Shown: one piece after another, positions 19,802 to 32,600 of the stretch | Position numbering within the stretch: the stretch's first letter is position 1 | Layout: each line of letters starts with the position of its first letter | Origin: Persicaria tinctoria | Lineage: Eukaryota > Streptophyta > Magnoliopsida > Caryophyllales > Polygonaceae | NCBI GenBank assembly: GCA_037127255.1 | Contig: JBANSL010000005.1 | Location: 77,753,160-77,817,159 of the forward strand | Direction of reading: 5' to 3' | Length of the DNA: 64,000 bases | Notes under the pieces: model-generated | Databases searched by the model: none | The model's input: only the letters and a program-made list of their open reading frames with translations | What the model was told of the DNA's origin: nothing | Made by a program: the position numbers and the translations under genes

Positions 19802-20645
19802 GATGGAGGACCATCCCAAGAACCACCCGATGCAGCTCATTTCGGAGATGGAGATGGACCTATCACAAGATCACGAGCTAAGAAGATAAGAGAGGAACTT
19901 AACGCTTTCATCATCCACCATATGAAGTTGGTGCTACCAAAGGAGCCCGAGGATGACATCATCACATTGCTTGAAACCGCACCATTCTCGGGTTCGACTA
20001 AGAGTGATTCAGCCACCACCCATACTTAGCCTTTCATTTGCTTGCTTGTTTTGGACTTAGAGCTTTGGGCTTTTGTTTGGGTTTAGTTGGACTTGTTGAG
20101 ACCTTGTGTTTTTGGGCTTTTGCTTTTGGGCTGATTTTCTCTCCTATTTAAGGCTTGTAAACTCTCATTTGAAGACACTTTGAATCTTGTTAATGAAAAC
20201 CTAGTTGGTTTCACTCTCCAAAGGTGAGAGCTTCATGCCTTGTGTGCATGTGTGTTGTATTCAGTTCGGTTGTTCTTGGTTTTGTCAATTTCCCGAAGAT
20301 TGGTGATTCCGAGATGAGCACGAACCTTCTCTTTGTGCTTCCATGGCCAGACATGGTTGTGTAAGGTTGTATAGGGTTGGTTTTGGTGTCATTCAAGTTG
20401 GTTCTTAGTGCATTGTCCCAATGGGTCTTCTTGTTGTTCATCAAGGTTGATTCCTCCTATCTTTCCCTTTCATTTCCCTTTGTTTTATTCTGTTTTTCCT
20501 TTTCATTTGGTCAAGCCTTGCTCCCAAGGTTTAATCCCCCTTTGCTGCGTTTTTCTTGTCTGACTTGTGCCATTTCTTTGTGTTCTTGTGAGTCCGAGTC
20601 CACAACGTCAAGAAGGTCGGGAAAACAGCGGCTAACCCCGCATCA
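19802..20645 (+). repeat. 5' LTR of the Gypsy element
   Basis: It carries the promoter plus a passive copy of the last ~76 codons of the polyprotein (to the TAG at 20027-20029). A TTTAAGGC-type stretch and a GT-rich leader follow. It ends CCCCGCATCA before the primer-binding site. Confidence 0.92.
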
Positions 20646-20648
20646 AAT

Positions 20649-20660
20649 TGGTATCAGAGC
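20649..20660 (+). other. Primer-binding site of the Gypsy element
   Basis: TGGTATCAGAGC, complementary to initiator Met-tRNA, three bases after the LTR. Confidence 0.92.
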
Positions 20661-21809
20661 ATAGGTTCACTTGGCGTTGTTTGAAACAAGAACGATCAAA
20701 CCAAGAATCACTTTCTCTTGGTAAGTTTTACAAGAAATTCCTTGTTCAATGTCTTGATCTTATTCTATTGTGTTGATTTTGTGGTATTAGCGCTTGTGCA
20801 TGCAATTTTTCATTTTCGGCCACCCTACCACCACCACAGCCCCACCGGTGCACCACCACAACCCCCATCTCAGCCCCCATCTCAGCCCCAGCTGTTCATT
20901 TGTGTTTCCTCAAGAAGCTTGTCCTTGGAACTTCCACAAAAGATTAAAAAAAAAAATCAGATATTGTGTTCCCCAAAAAGTTGTCCATACTTTATTGTTT
21001 CTCCAAAAAGTTATCTCTTGTGTGCTTTTCCAAGAAGCATTGACATTTGGTTATCTTTTCAGATTTTATTAGTTACCTTTTCATATTTGCGGAGAGAGAG
21101 TGTTAAAACCGAAATTTAAAAAAAAAATCAAATTCGGTTTTTCTGAAAAAAAAAAAGAAAAAAAAGAAAAAAGAGTGACATCTTATCGCATCTTATGCAT
21201 GTGTGTTGAAGTGTTTTAGTAGATATTCATACTATAACATTTGCACTTCATCTTAGTGTTGCTTGGAAAAACAAAGCAAAGCTTATTTGGCTTGTTGTGC
21301 TTACTTGTTGAAATCAAGCCTTGTTTGCATTGTGTTAGCTTTCTTATTGTGTTGGAAACCTATTCATTGAACACATTGCATCAACCCTTTGCAGCCACTA
21401 CCTACTGATTTTGAGCCTAAATTGCACACTCCTTGCATATTTGAGCGCCATTGCACGATATTGATACATGAGAATAAGATAAGGGGTTGAACCTTGTAAA
21501 ACTTGGTAAAACACTTATTCTTAGTAAAAAAAAAAGTTCATTGTATCGATCGTTCATAATTGTTTCGGGTGTTTGTTTAGCCATAATTCAATTCATTAAG
21601 TCTCTAGCCGCACCTAAAATCTGCGTGTTTGATATTAAGATCAGCCCTTGTTGTCGTTGTGCTCTTTAAAGTTTGCTAATCTTGTGGTTGATTATTGACT
21701 CTAGCAAGGCAAATTTGAAGCTAGGTTGCAACATTCGAAGAGGAGTGAAACACTTGTGAGGCTGATTTTTGCTTTCACTAACTTAACAAGTTTGTTAGTG
21801 TATTTGAGA
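20661..21809 (+). other. Long untranslated leader of the Gypsy element
   Basis: About 1.15 kb between the primer-binding site and the first good Gag ATG. It contains several upstream ATGs and an A-rich tract near 21118-21180. No conserved coding region. Confidence 0.6.
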
Positions 21810-24800
21810 ATGTCTAACGCAGATCCTCCACCTTCGGACCATTCTAATGGAAGCGGGTCCGAGCCAATATCCCCGGATTTGTTCAACATGCTTAAAACCA
21901 TGGCGGACAACATTGGCCAGCTCACGGCTCGAATGGTGGCTTTGGAGACTCGTACACCACCCCAACATGTGCCAAACGAGCCCCACCAAGAGCGGGAGCA
22001 ACCCTTCACCACCCCGCCAATTGGCCCTCAACAAGGCCCGGTTCCCCCACCAGAAGGTAGACGTTTTGGTCCTAACAATGATCCTCCTTTACATGATTAT
22101 CGCAGGCCTCCAAGAAGGCAATATGGCTACTTTGAAGAGCAAGAGGAGGATTGGGAACCACCCCGAGGCCCCGGATACCAACAACGGAGAGCTCGTGAAC
22201 AAGAGCAAGATGAAATAGGCAAAATAAAGGTCAAAATTCCAGCTTTTGAAGGGAAGTGTGATGCCGACCTTTATTTGGATTGGGAGACAAAAATTGAGCA
22301 AATTTGGAGCTGCCATAATTTCCCGGAAGAGAAAAAGGTACAACTCGCAGCCCTTGAATTTACCGGTTATGCACTAATTTGGTGGGATACTCTTGTGAAA
22401 GAAAGGAGGCGAGTTCTAGATCCAGCCGTGGTCACTTGGGACCAAATGAAGGCCTTGATGAGGTCTCGATTCATTCCTCAACACCACACCCGGGAGCTAA
22501 GACAAAGGTTGGAAAATTTGAGGCAAGGCTCCATGAGTGCGGAGGAAACATACAATGCCATGCAAGTGGCAATGGTAAGAGCCAATGTGGTTGAGGACGA
22601 TGAAGCCACAACGGTGAGGTACCTAAGAGTTCTCAACCCTTCCCTAGCTAACGAAGTAGATTGCTATCCTTATGAGTCAATGACAGATTTGCTACACCTA
22701 ACAATCAAAGTGGAAAGAAAGCTCAAAGTTAGGAATCAAGGAGGAAGGACCTCGAATGGCTACCCTACTACCTCATGGAAGGCACCAACTCAAAGCCGAG
22801 GATACCAGCCCTATGGGAGGGAAGCGGTGCAAGGAAAAGAAAAGGGAGCCAACTTCAATCATCAAGGAGAGCAAGGTGGTCATCGCAAAGGCTACCTTAC
22901 AAATGCACCTTCATCATCATTTCGGCCATCTAATGGGGTTTCTGCAGCCCCACAAGGGAGTAACTCTAACCCCTCTTCTAGAACTAGAGATATTGTGTGC
23001 TTTAAGTGTCAAGGAAGAGGTCATATGATGAAAGATTGTCCTAACAAGAAAACTCTCATGATTAATCATTTAGGGCAATATGAATCTGAATCTGATTGTG
23101 ATGATAATGTTGTGTGTGATGATGATGTGAATTTGCATGCTTGTGATGATAATAATGATGATGGGATTGAGTTTGAACATGATGAATCTTTGATTGTTAG
23201 AAGAGCTTTACATGCTATGCCTTCTTGTGATGATAACCAAAGAGAAAACTTGTTTCATACTCGTTGTCTCGTTAAGAAAAAGGTGTGCAACATGATAATA
23301 GATGGAGGAAGTTGTTGTAATCTTGCTAGCATTGAAATGGTTCAAAAATTACAACTTCCAACATTAAGTCACCCTAGACCCTACAAATTACATTGGATGA
23401 ATGATTGTGGTGAATTGAAAGTGAACAAGCAAGTTAAGGTTGCCATAACACTAGGACATTATGAGGATAGTGTTTTATGTGATGTAGTGCCTATGCAAGC
23501 TTGTCATATTCTTTTGGGTCATCCATGGCAATATGATAGGAAGGTCATTTATGATGGTTTAACTAATCGTCATTCTTTTGTGTTTAAGGGGAAGAATGTT
23601 GTCCTCAAGCCCATGACCCCAACCCAAGTTGCCGATGAGTATGAGAAGAAACGGGGAAAGGGGGAGAAGAAAGGGCGGAAGGAAACCGAGTGTCCGCAGC
23701 CCAAGACCACACTGCACCCATCATCGCCTAGTGAGCCGAGCCAACCTAAGGGAGTGTGGGAGAATAAGGGAGTTCTTCTAGCCTATAAGCAAGACCTTAA
23801 GGAGTTCCTTGACCCCGAGACCACTCTTATATTGTTATGTAAGGAGCTTGCTTTGTTGAGTGATGATCTTAAGGCTACCCTACCTAAGAGGATTTTGGGG
23901 CTACTTAAGGAGTTTAAGGATGTGTTTCCCAATGAGATTCCAGCCGGTCTACCACCTATTAGAGGCATTGAGCACCAAATAGACCTTGTTCCGGGAGCCA
24001 CCTTACCTAACCGCCCAGCCTATAGGATGAACCCTAAGGAAATCCAAGAGATCCAATCCCAAGTGCGAGAGTTGTTGGATAAGGGTTATGTGAGGGAGAG
24101 CCTTAGCCCATGTGTTGTTCCCGTACTTCTAGTGCCAAAGAAGGATGGTTCGTGGAGGATGTGTGTGGATTGTCGAGCCATCAACAACATCACGGTGAAG
24201 TACCGCCACCCAATACCCCATTTAGATGACATGTTAGACGAGTTACATGGAGCCACTACCTTTTCTAAGATTGATCTTAAGAGTGGATACCATCAAATTC
24301 GTATGAGGGAGGGGGATGAGTGGAAAACAGCCTTTAAGACCAAGTTTGGTCTTTATGAGTGGTTGGTTATGCCTTTTGGGCTTACCAACGCCCCTAGCAC
24401 TTTCATGCGTCTTATGAATCATGTTCTTAGGCATTTCATAGGGAAATTTGTTGTGGTTTATTTTGATGATATACTTGTGTATAGTAGATCCCTAGAAGAG
24501 CATGAGTTACATTTACGAGAAGTGCTATCTACTCTTCGTCATGAGCACCTTTATGCTAATTTGGAGAAATGTGAACTTTGCACTAATTGTGTTACTTTTC
24601 TTGGTTTTGTGGTCAGCTCACATGGATTGAAGGTGGACGAGAGCAAGATCAAAGCGATCCAAGAATGGCCTACTCCTACATCAATTGGCCATGTTCGGAG
24701 CTTCCTTGGATTAGCTAGCTTCTATCGCCGGTTCGTGAGGGATTTCAGCACCATTGCAGCCCCTCTAACCGAGATCACCAAGAAGCATCACCCATTCACT

Positions 24801-26759
24801 TGGGAAAAGGCCCAAGAGAAGGTGTTCAACGCCTTAAAGGAGCATCTCACGCAGGCCCCGGTCTTAGCACTTCCGGATTTCAACCGGCCCTTTGAAGTGG
24901 AGTGTGATGCATCGGGCATAGGCATTGGTGGAGTTCTCATGCAAGAAGGTAAGCCCATTGCCTATTTTTCAGAAAAATTGAAAGGAGATTGTCTTAATTA
25001 CTCTACTTATGATAAAGAGTTGTATGCATTATTTAGAGTTCTTAAGACATGGCAACATTATCTTTGGCCCAGGGAGTTTATTTTGCACACTGATCATGAG
25101 TCCTTAAAGCATTTTAAGAGCCAAGACAAGTTAGATAGGAGGCATGATCGTTGGATGGAGTTTATAGAAACATTCCCTTATGTCATTAAGTATAAGAAAG
25201 GAAAAGATAATGTTGTGGCAGATGCCCTTTCGAGGAGATACATGTTGTTGTCTACATTAGACTCAAGGATTTTAAGCTTTGCATATATTAAGGAGCTTTA
25301 TGTAGATGACCCTGATTTTGGACAGATTTACAATCATTGTGTGGCTAAAAGATCCTTAGATAAGTACTACTTGTTTGATGGATTTCTTTTCAAGATTTAT
25401 AAGGTTTGCATTCCCCGTTGTTCACTTAGGCTCTTGTTGGTTGAGGAAGCCCATAGAGGCGGATTGATGGGCCATTTTGGGAGGGATAAGACCTATCATA
25501 TGCTACACACACATTTCTTTTGGCCTCGCATGCTTCGAGACGTAGAACATTTGGTTAAGAGATGTATTGATTGTTTGAAGGCTAAGTCTAGGTTACAACC
25601 CCACGGCTTGTATTGTCCATTACCCATTCCTGCAGCCCCTTGGGAGGACATATCGATAGACTTTATTGTTGGGTTACCTAGGACTAAGAAGGGGAGGGAT
25701 TCGATCTTTGTGGTTGTTGATCGTTTCTCTAAGATGGCTCACTTTATCGCTTTCCATAAGACCGATGATGCCTCTAATGTAGCTAACCTTTTCTTTAGAG
25801 AGATTGTTAGACTTCATGGAGTACCTAAGACTATAGTGAGCGATCGGGATGTGAAATTTCTTAGCCACTTTTGGAGGACTCTTTGGGGTAAAATAGGGAC
25901 GAAGTTGCTGTTTTCCACCTCTAGTCACCCACAAACCGATGGGCAAACGGAGGTAACCAATAGGACCCTTACTACCATCCTTAGGGCCATCATTAGGGAC
26001 AATTTGAGGTTGTGGGAGGATGTTTTGCCTCATGTGGAGTTTGCTTATAACCGGACTGTGCATTCATCGACTAAGCTTACACCATTTGAGTGTGTTTATG
26101 GTACTAACCCACTAACCCCTTTAGATCTTACCCCATGTCCCATGAGGGAGAAAGAAGACTTTGATGCAGGAAAACAGGTGGAATTCATTCGGGAACTTCA
26201 TGAGCGTACTCGTGTCCGGCTAGTTCAAACGGCCGAAGAGAATGCCAAACGAGCCAACAAGGGGCGTCGCAAGATGATTTTCCAGCCCGACGATCTAGTT
26301 TGGGTGCATTTGCAAAAGGAGCGATTTCTAAAAAAGCGCAAGTCTAAGCTCGCTCCTCGAGAAGATGGTCCATTCAAGGTATTGCAACGATTCGAGGATA
26401 ATGCTTACAAGATTGACCTACCGGGTGACTATGGAGTTAGTGCAACATTCAATGTCGTCGATCTCACCCCCTACCTAGATGAGGATGAAGACATGGATTT
26501 GAGGTCGAATCCTTTCCAAGAAGGGGAGAATGATGGAGGACCATCCCAAGAACCACCCGATGCAGCTCATTTCGGAGATGGAGATGGACCTATCACAAGA
26601 TCACGAGCTAAGAAGATAAGAGAGGAACTTAACGCTTTCATCATCCACCATATGAAGTTGGTGCTACCAAAGGAGCCCGAGGATGACATCATCACATTGC
26701 TTGAAACCGCACCATTCTCGGGTTCGACTAAGAGTGATTCAGCCACCACCCATACTTAG
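21810..26759 (+). CDS. Gypsy Gag-Pol polyprotein, full length
   Basis: An uninterrupted 1649-codon polyprotein. ATG 21810 ([14 protein letters not shown]) is preferred over the in-frame ATG 21726, because the extra 28 residues look like leader. Domains: retrotransposon Gag (about 150-330, with [10 protein letters not shown]), CCHC zinc knuckle [14 protein letters not shown] (about 397), and aspartic protease [12 protein letters not shown] (about 500). RT follows with [11 protein letters not shown] (about 883), then RNase [15 protein letters not shown] (about 1030). Integrase has an H2C2 zinc finger (about 1215-1257) and a core with DFIVGLP, VSDRD and a TEVTNRTL glutamate (about 1280-1380). 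The last ~76 residues are encoded by LTR sequence and include [11 protein letters not shown]. All visible catalytic residues are present, so this copy may be competent. Confidence 0.92.
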   Translation: MSNADPPPSDHSNGSGSEPISPDLFNMLKTMADNIGQLTARMVALETRTPPQHVPNEPHQEREQPFTTPPIGPQQGPVPPPEGRRFGPNNDPPLHDYRRPPRRQYGYFEEQEEDWEPPRGPGYQQRRAREQEQDEIGKIKVKIPAFEGKCDADLYLDWETKIEQIWSCHNFPEEKKVQLAALEFTGYALIWWDTLVKERRRVLDPAVVTWDQMKALMRSRFIPQHHTRELRQRLENLRQGSMSAEETYNAMQVAMVRANVVEDDEATTVRYLRVLNPSLANEVDCYPYESMTDLLHLTIKVERKLKVRNQGGRTSNGYPTTSWKAPTQSRGYQPYGREAVQGKEKGANFNHQGEQGGHRKGYLTNAPSSSFRPSNGVSAAPQGSNSNPSSRTRDIVCFKCQGRGHMMKDCPNKKTLMINHLGQYESESDCDDNVVCDDDVNLHACDDNNDDGIEFEHDESLIVRRALHAMPSCDDNQRENLFHTRCLVKKKVCNMIIDGGSCCNLASIEMVQKLQLPTLSHPRPYKLHWMNDCGELKVNKQVKVAITLGHYEDSVLCDVVPMQACHILLGHPWQYDRKVIYDGLTNRHSFVFKGKNVVLKPMTPTQVADEYEKKRGKGEKKGRKETECPQPKTTLHPSSPSEPSQPKGVWENKGVLLAYKQDLKEFLDPETTLILLCKELALLSDDLKATLPKRILGLLKEFKDVFPNEIPAGLPPIRGIEHQIDLVPGATLPNRPAYRMNPKEIQEIQSQVRELLDKGYVRESLSPCVVPVLLVPKKDGSWRMCVDCRAINNITVKYRHPIPHLDDMLDELHGATTFSKIDLKSGYHQIRMREGDEWKTAFKTKFGLYEWLVMPFGLTNAPSTFMRLMNHVLRHFIGKFVVVYFDDILVYSRSLEEHELHLREVLSTLRHEHLYANLEKCELCTNCVTFLGFVVSSHGLKVDESKIKAIQEWPTPTSIGHVRSFLGLASFYRRFVRDFSTIAAPLTEITKKHHPFTWEKAQEKVFNALKEHLTQAPVLALPDFNRPFEVECDASGIGIGGVLMQEGKPIAYFSEKLKGDCLNYSTYDKELYALFRVLKTWQHYLWPREFILHTDHESLKHFKSQDKLDRRHDRWMEFIETFPYVIKYKKGKDNVVADALSRRYMLLSTLDSRILSFAYIKELYVDDPDFGQIYNHCVAKRSLDKYYLFDGFLFKIYKVCIPRCSLRLLLVEEAHRGGLMGHFGRDKTYHMLHTHFFWPRMLRDVEHLVKRCIDCLKAKSRLQPHGLYCPLPIPAAPWEDISIDFIVGLPRTKKGRDSIFVVVDRFSKMAHFIAFHKTDDASNVANLFFREIVRLHGVPKTIVSDRDVKFLSHFWRTLWGKIGTKLLFSTSSHPQTDGQTEVTNRTLTTILRAIIRDNLRLWEDVLPHVEFAYNRTVHSSTKLTPFECVYGTNPLTPLDLTPCPMREKEDFDAGKQVEFIRELHERTRVRLVQTAEENAKRANKGRRKMIFQPDDLVWVHLQKERFLKKRKSKLAPREDGPFKVLQRFEDNAYKIDLPGDYGVSATFNVVDLTPYLDEDEDMDLRSNPFQEGENDGGPSQEPPDAAHFGDGDGPITRSRAKKIREELNAFIIHHMKLVLPKEPEDDIITLLETAPFSGSTKSDSATTHT

Positions 26760-27375
26760 CCTTTCATTTGCTTGCTTGTTTTGGACTTAGAGCTTTGGGC
26801 TTTTGTTTGGGTTTAGTTGGACTTGTTGAGACCTTGTGTTTTTGGGCCTTTGCTTTTGGGCTGATTTTCTCTCCTATTTAAGGCTTGTAAACTCTCATTT
26901 GAAGACACTTTGAATCTTGTTAATGAAAACCTAGTTAGTTTCACTCTCCAAAGGTGAGAGCTTCATGCCTTGTGTGCATGTGTGTTGTATTCAGTTCAGT
27001 TGTTCTTGGTTTTGTCAATTTCCCGAAGATTGGTGATTCCGAGATGAGCACGAACCTCCTCCTTGTGCTTCCATGGCCAGACATGGTTGTGTAAGGTTGT
27101 ATAGGGTTGGTTTTGGTGTCATTCAAGTTGGTTCTTGGTGCATTGTCCCAATGGGTCTTCTTGTTGTTCATCAAGGTTGATTCCTCCTATCTTTCCCTTT
27201 CATTTCCCTTTGTTTTATTCTGTTTTTCCTTTTCATTTGGTCAAGCCTTGCTCCCAAGGTTTAATCCCCCTTTGCTGCGTTTTTCTTGTCTCACGTGTGC
27301 CATTTCTTTGTGTTCTTGTGAGTCCGAGTCCACAACGTCAAGAAGGTCGGGAAAACAGCGGCTAACCCCGCATCA
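26531..27375 (+). repeat. 3' LTR of the Gypsy element
   Basis: Near-identical to 19802-20645. Its first 229 bases are translated as the end of the polyprotein. It ends GCATCA before the TTGGG duplication. Confidence 0.92.
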
Positions 27376-28798
27376 TTGGGGGATGTGGCCGTTCGGCCCT
27401 CCGATAGGAGCTGTGGCGCTTGTGTTGGCGCGGGGCAAGTCCAGCGGAAAGAAAATAAAAAATTGGGGGCTGGAGGCTCTTTTCCGGTGCCGTCGGGGGC
27501 AGCTCAAGTGTTCCTGGAGGAAGTTGGCTTGGCGAGGCAGGGTTGGTCAGGTTGACAGTGCTTGGTGGCAGTGTTTGTGGAAAGTTTCAACACAATCCCC
27601 CGGGTGCATCTCGCCTCTTGCTGTCGGCGGTGGTTCCTCTTCTCCCTGTGGTGCAAGGGCGACCTCTTCGTTGCTGCTCAGATTTCTGTACATCCTCCCA
27701 GTGAGTTTCTTTAATTGCCCTAGAAATATTAAGAAATCCCCTGTCCTAATTTTTGATATAACTTACCTGGTGTATCTAGCACAAACTCTCACCAATTTTT
27801 GGTGTTTGGAAAAAACGATGTTAGAGGTGATTGCCTCTTCATCCCCTACCCCCCGATTTTCAGGCCTTAAACAAACTATGGATCTCGGGGCTATGATTGC
27901 TCCTATCTTTAGTTTCGATGAAGAAGTGGTTTCCATGAATATCATTTCTGAAATTTCGAGCACTGCTTCTGCAGTGGCTATTAGTGTAACACTGGCTTCT
28001 TCCATGTTGCTAGAAGGATGTCATACCTGTTCGATTTCAAGCTTTGGTTACTTGGCTGAGTTGGACTGTGTTGCAGTGAAATTTATAAATGTCTTTGAGC
28101 TTGGTAACAATTTTTGGATGTTTTTAGCCTTTCATGCTGAAATGGTTACTAATTGTAAGTCTGTCTTATCCTTGCTTCCTGGTGTTAGTGTTGGCAGGGT
28201 TTTGGCATTCCAGGATGTTAAAATCAAAACTCTTTCGAAAATTAATGGCATGTTTTGTAGAAAAAGGTTTGAGAACCTATCTTTCTGTCTTTCTCAAAAC
28301 AAATTCGTTAAGGATATTAATTTTCTTTCGAATTCATCAAAAACAGTGACTTCTAGTCACAACCAAATCCTTTCAAAGGGCCCAAAAAATGGAGTCAGGC
28401 AAATAACCAGTGTCTCTCACTGGTGCTTTGTTTGCTTGCCTTTGTGTAACAACATACTCACACATGGCTTTTGTGGGTATGTGCTTTATTATCTTGATTT
28501 CACCTTTGTTCTAGTTAACTTATTATCGAGTTCAGCACAAAATCTCATCACTCACGAAAATCTGGTGTTAGAGGTGATTGTCTCTTCACCCCCTACCCCC
28601 CGAAAGGGCCTCGAACATACTTTTGTCAATCTTACCTTGTTTAGATTTCAGCTTGTATGCTACTGTCATTCCGATATGGTTGTATCGGTGCTAAGAACTC
28701 TATCTCATCCTATTTATTATCAACAATGTCTATATGGCCTGCATCATAAGCTCCCGCCCACGGTCTCTGCATCTTGTTGATTTAGTTTTTGGCATGGG

Positions 28799-29683
28799 TT
28801 GGTTTTGCTAAATGTAATTAAGTTTTCACAAAACATTGGCTCATCAAATTGGGTTGTAGTCTTCTGGGTTAAGTTTTGCCCCATTAGCCATGATTGGCTT
28901 GGATTTGCTGATAAGAATACTACTTTACACCTAATTCTTTTCAAAATAGTTTTGCTATTGATAAATTATATTTGGCTTGCTAGAAGAAGGACCATCGATA
29001 GGGAGAAACGCTTAGCTCTAGCTCTACTAGGTAGAGTTCAGGAAGACATCGCTGCGCAGAATCTTATTTCCCTTTTGGCTACTTTCTTTGGTGATGCCAT
29101 CTTTGGTGTGGCTAAAGAAATCAGAAAGAAAATCGGGTATGTGTGGAAGAAATTAATTTTAATGGATGATCTTGAATGTAAGCTCTTGCAGCTCGTCACA
29201 AATAAAAGATGGTTTGCATACTTGGCTACGTCTAACCCGATTCAGTTCGTGTATGTTTCGGTTGATGTACCACCTATCTCCTCACTTTATTCTGCAGGCT
29301 TGTATACACTTTCTTACAGAAGAAATCTCCTTACGGACATCTATCATAGATTTGGCTTTTACACTATAAAATGCAAATATAACCACCTTGTTTACAAAAT
29401 TATCACCTTGTTTACGAAATCAATTGTTCAAATCCCTACAAAGGATTATAAAAGCCAACTGGGTATAAACTTTCTCATTTTGTTTGGAGCTTTAAATCCG
29501 TCTATAGTTAAAGATTTTTTTAATCATATGTTTCATTGTGGCACCATGGCTCCGATTAACCATACTCTGTTGTCGGGTATCATGCCCCCGCACAAATATT
29601 ATCTCCAAATCAGTTTTTCACTACACTCTCTTGGTGTGAGGTCCCTTAAACCTTGGCCTCACACCCCTGACAGTTATATATGA
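28799..29683 (+). CDS. LINE-associated upstream ORF, unknown function
   Basis: A 294-codon open frame whose TGA (29681-29683) overlaps the ATG of ORF2 (29680-29682) as ATGA. I do not recognise its product. It lacks the DUF4283 and CCHC signatures usual in plant L1 ORF1. It has a basic segment (WLARRRTIDREKRLALALLGR) and hydrophobic stretches. The tight stop-start overlap suggests ORF2 could be translated by reinitiation. It could instead be fortuitous reading through a degenerate ORF1. Confidence 0.35.
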   Translation: MVLLNVIKFSQNIGSSNWVVVFWVKFCPISHDWLGFADKNTTLHLILFKIVLLLINYIWLARRRTIDREKRLALALLGRVQEDIAAQNLISLLATFFGDAIFGVAKEIRKKIGYVWKKLILMDDLECKLLQLVTNKRWFAYLATSNPIQFVYVSVDVPPISSLYSAGLYTLSYRRNLLTDIYHRFGFYTIKCKYNHLVYKIITLFTKSIVQIPTKDYKSQLGINFLILFGALNPSIVKDFFNHMFHCGTMAPINHTLLSGIMPPHKYYLQISFSLHSLGVRSLKPWPHTPDSYI

Positions 29684-32600
29684 AAATCACTTACTGGAAC
29701 TGCAGAGGTATTAAGAAAACAACTTTTTTGGACGGAAATTGATAGCAAGTACAAAAACGAACATATTCAAATAATGGCATTAGCGGAAACTAAATCTGAA
29801 ACCATCCCTGGAGACAAAATTTGGAAAACGGCTGGTTTTGACGAGGCTATTTGGTCACCTGCTTCCGGTCGTTCGGGTGGTCTCGGTATCCTTTGGAAGT
29901 CCTTCCAACTAACAAATGAAATCATTACAGTAGAAATTCAACTACCCCGAATTATAAGGCTTAGATACGAGAATATTAATGATAGATTCATGACTCTACT
30001 ATTGTTTGTATACGCGCCGCCGGGCCCTCAAGAGAAGGACTCGTTTTGGGAAACCTTAACATCCATCGTGAGGGATTCATCCATTCCTTGCATTGTTCTG
30101 GGTGACTTGAATGAAATTCTATGTAGTGAAGACAAGTTGGGTGGTGCTAACCTTCGTTCCGCTCACTTCACTAGACTCCTACAATTTAAAAATGACTGCG
30201 CTCTGCTAGATTTACCTACTTTCGGGAACCCATTCACTTGGAGAAAGAACCCAGATGATGAAAACACCATTCGCGAAAAACTTGACCGTGTGCTTGTTCA
30301 TCACCAGATCATTCAGAAATTCCCCGACCTAATCACTCATAACAGAGCCTTCTCATCATCTGACCACTGCCCCATTTCAATATCTCTTGAGTGTGGCTCG
30401 GTTTTCAAAGCGCCTCCGTTCAAGTTTGAGAATGTTTGCCTTCAGCGGAAGGATTTCAGAAACATAGTTAAACAATCTTGGCGAGCAAATTGCCTGGGCT
30501 CTACTATGTATCAACTGATGTTCAAACATAGAATTCTAAAGAAAAAAACTAAGGAATGGAATAAACGAACCTTCGGAAATATTTTCCGCCAATTAAATGA
30601 GGTGAAAACTGAACTTCTCAAGATTCAAGCCTCGGTTTCGGGAGCTAACAACAGGCTAACTGACAATAGAGAAAAACTTCTCATTACAAAAAAGGAAAAA
30701 CTACTTCTTTACCAAAAAACTTTTTGGAACCAAAGAGCCAAGACAAAGCATCTTAAACTCTCTGATTCGAACACTACTTATTTTCATCGGGTTGCTTCGG
30801 GTTGGAGACATAGGAAACAAATCCGCAATATAACTTCTGCTGAAGGAACCTTGATAATAGGAGAAGAAAATATTAGAAATGAAATTAAGAGTGATTTTGA
30901 AAAAAGATTCAAAAAGGAGCCGATTGATGATAGACTCCTACAAGAAATGTTAAATCTAATCCATCCTTCAATTACCCCTGAAGAAAATAATTACCTTATT
31001 CTACACCCATCTAATAATGAAATTAAGGCAGTTGTTTTCAGCCTTGGCAACAACAAATCACCAGGCCCAGATGGCTTTACAGCCGAATTCTATAAGAAAT
31101 ACTGGGACATTGTTGGCTTATCTATCATTAGAGCTGTAAAAAGTTTTTTCCACTCTGGGAAAATTCTCAAACAAATAAACCATACATTCATATCACTACT
31201 GCCAAAGAGGGATAACCCTACCAATACCAGTCACTACCGCCCAATCAGTTTATGTTCAATTTTATACAAAATCATTTCAAAAATTTTGACAGAAAGAATC
31301 AAAACAATTATTGGTAAACTAATTCACCCACTACAAGGTGCCTTTGTGTCGGACAGGGCCATCCAAGACAATGTCCTAATAGCACACGAAATCTTCCACT
31401 CCTTCAGATCGCGCAAGGGTCGGGAGGGATGGTTGGCAATAAAACTTGACATGGAGAAAGCGTACGATAGAGTTGATTGGAACTTCATAAGAAAGGTTTT
31501 AGAAAATTTTGGGTTCCACCCTACTTTCATTATGTGGATTATGGAATGCGTAACGACTGTGTCTTTCTCTGTACTAGTCAACAGCGGTCCTACTAGTTGA
31601 GCTAGCCTATGGTATGGGAGAGAAAGAATATTTTTTGACCAGTCACCCGAGGGAGGAAGCTTACCTGGTGGGATTCGACCCTAGATCCGAGATCAGATTG
31701 AATCTACGGGATTGGCTATGATAGGTGGAAAAGAGAGACCTAAGTCAACGAGCTACATTCCTGTTTTGACCTTAGCCGAGAATCTACCCTTATGGGGTGT
31801 GTAGCGTTTTAAGCCATCTTGTTGTTAAGGGATGGCAGTCTCCTCTTGATCTTGTGCTTTCCTCTGATGACAGCCAGTCGTTTTATTACCAAAAAAGAAA
31901 TATAGTATATGCACGGTACACTAGTGATAGAGCAATAAAGGAGCTCGCGAACTCTGATATGTTCTTCCCCTCTCGTGGTCTGCGTCAAGGGGATCCCCTA
32001 TCTCCTTTCTTGTTTATCTTAGGGGCAGAAATTTTAGCTCGAAAACTCTCAGCCGAAACAAATGTGGAAAACAGTCCAATTGGATTTTCATTCGGTAGGA
32101 GTGGACCTACGGTCCCCTTCCTATCTTTTGTCGACGACATTATTATTTTTACAAGAGGCAGTGTTGCCGCGGGACAGAAAGTTAGGGATATAATTGATTC
32201 ATACTGTAAAGTTTCTGGACAAAAAGTCAATTATCATAAATCTAGCTTCCAAGCCACAAAAGGCATTTCGAACTCTAGGATCTCAGAACTTAGCAGTTAC
32301 TTAAGTATTACACATGAAAACTCATTAGAAAAATACCTTGGATGTCCGATTATTAACGGCAGAGTAAACAAACACACTTTTGAAGACATCATATGTAAAT
32401 CTAAAGAGCAACTAAGTAAATGACGAGCTAATGCTCTATCACAACAGGGACGTGCAATCCTCATTAATACAAACTTATCGGCCAAACTGTTGTTTACAAT
32501 GCAGAACTTTTTGTTACCCTCATCAATACATAAAGAGCTTGACCATATTAACAGAATGTTCTTTTGGAATAAAGATCTACAACATCGCCCGCTTGTCAGC

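Larger units (their letters stand above)
19802..27375 (+). mobile_element. Complete Ty3/Gypsy LTR retrotransposon, probable CRM clade
   Basis: LTRs are 19802-20645 and 26531-27375 (TGATGG...GCATCA), differing at only about 8-10 sites by eye, so the insertion is fairly recent. A perfect 5-base duplication TTGGG flanks it (19797-19801 and 27376-27380). The primer-binding site TGGTATCAGAGC is 20649-20660. One long ORF, 21810-26759, encodes Gag-Pol and ends inside the 3' LTR. There is no chromodomain. The C-terminus after the integrase runs into the LTR with [11 protein letters not shown], as in CRM-type elements. The host sequence is probably the 5' part of the LINE at 27376-34190. Confidence 0.93.

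Noticed and set aside
19796..20029. 77-codon ORF in the 5' LTR
   Set aside because: It is the LTR copy of the polyprotein C-terminus, not a separate gene.
27107..28780. 557-codon ORF starting in the Gypsy 3' LTR
   Set aside because: It crosses the LTR and target duplication into unrelated host sequence, so it is a chance chimera.
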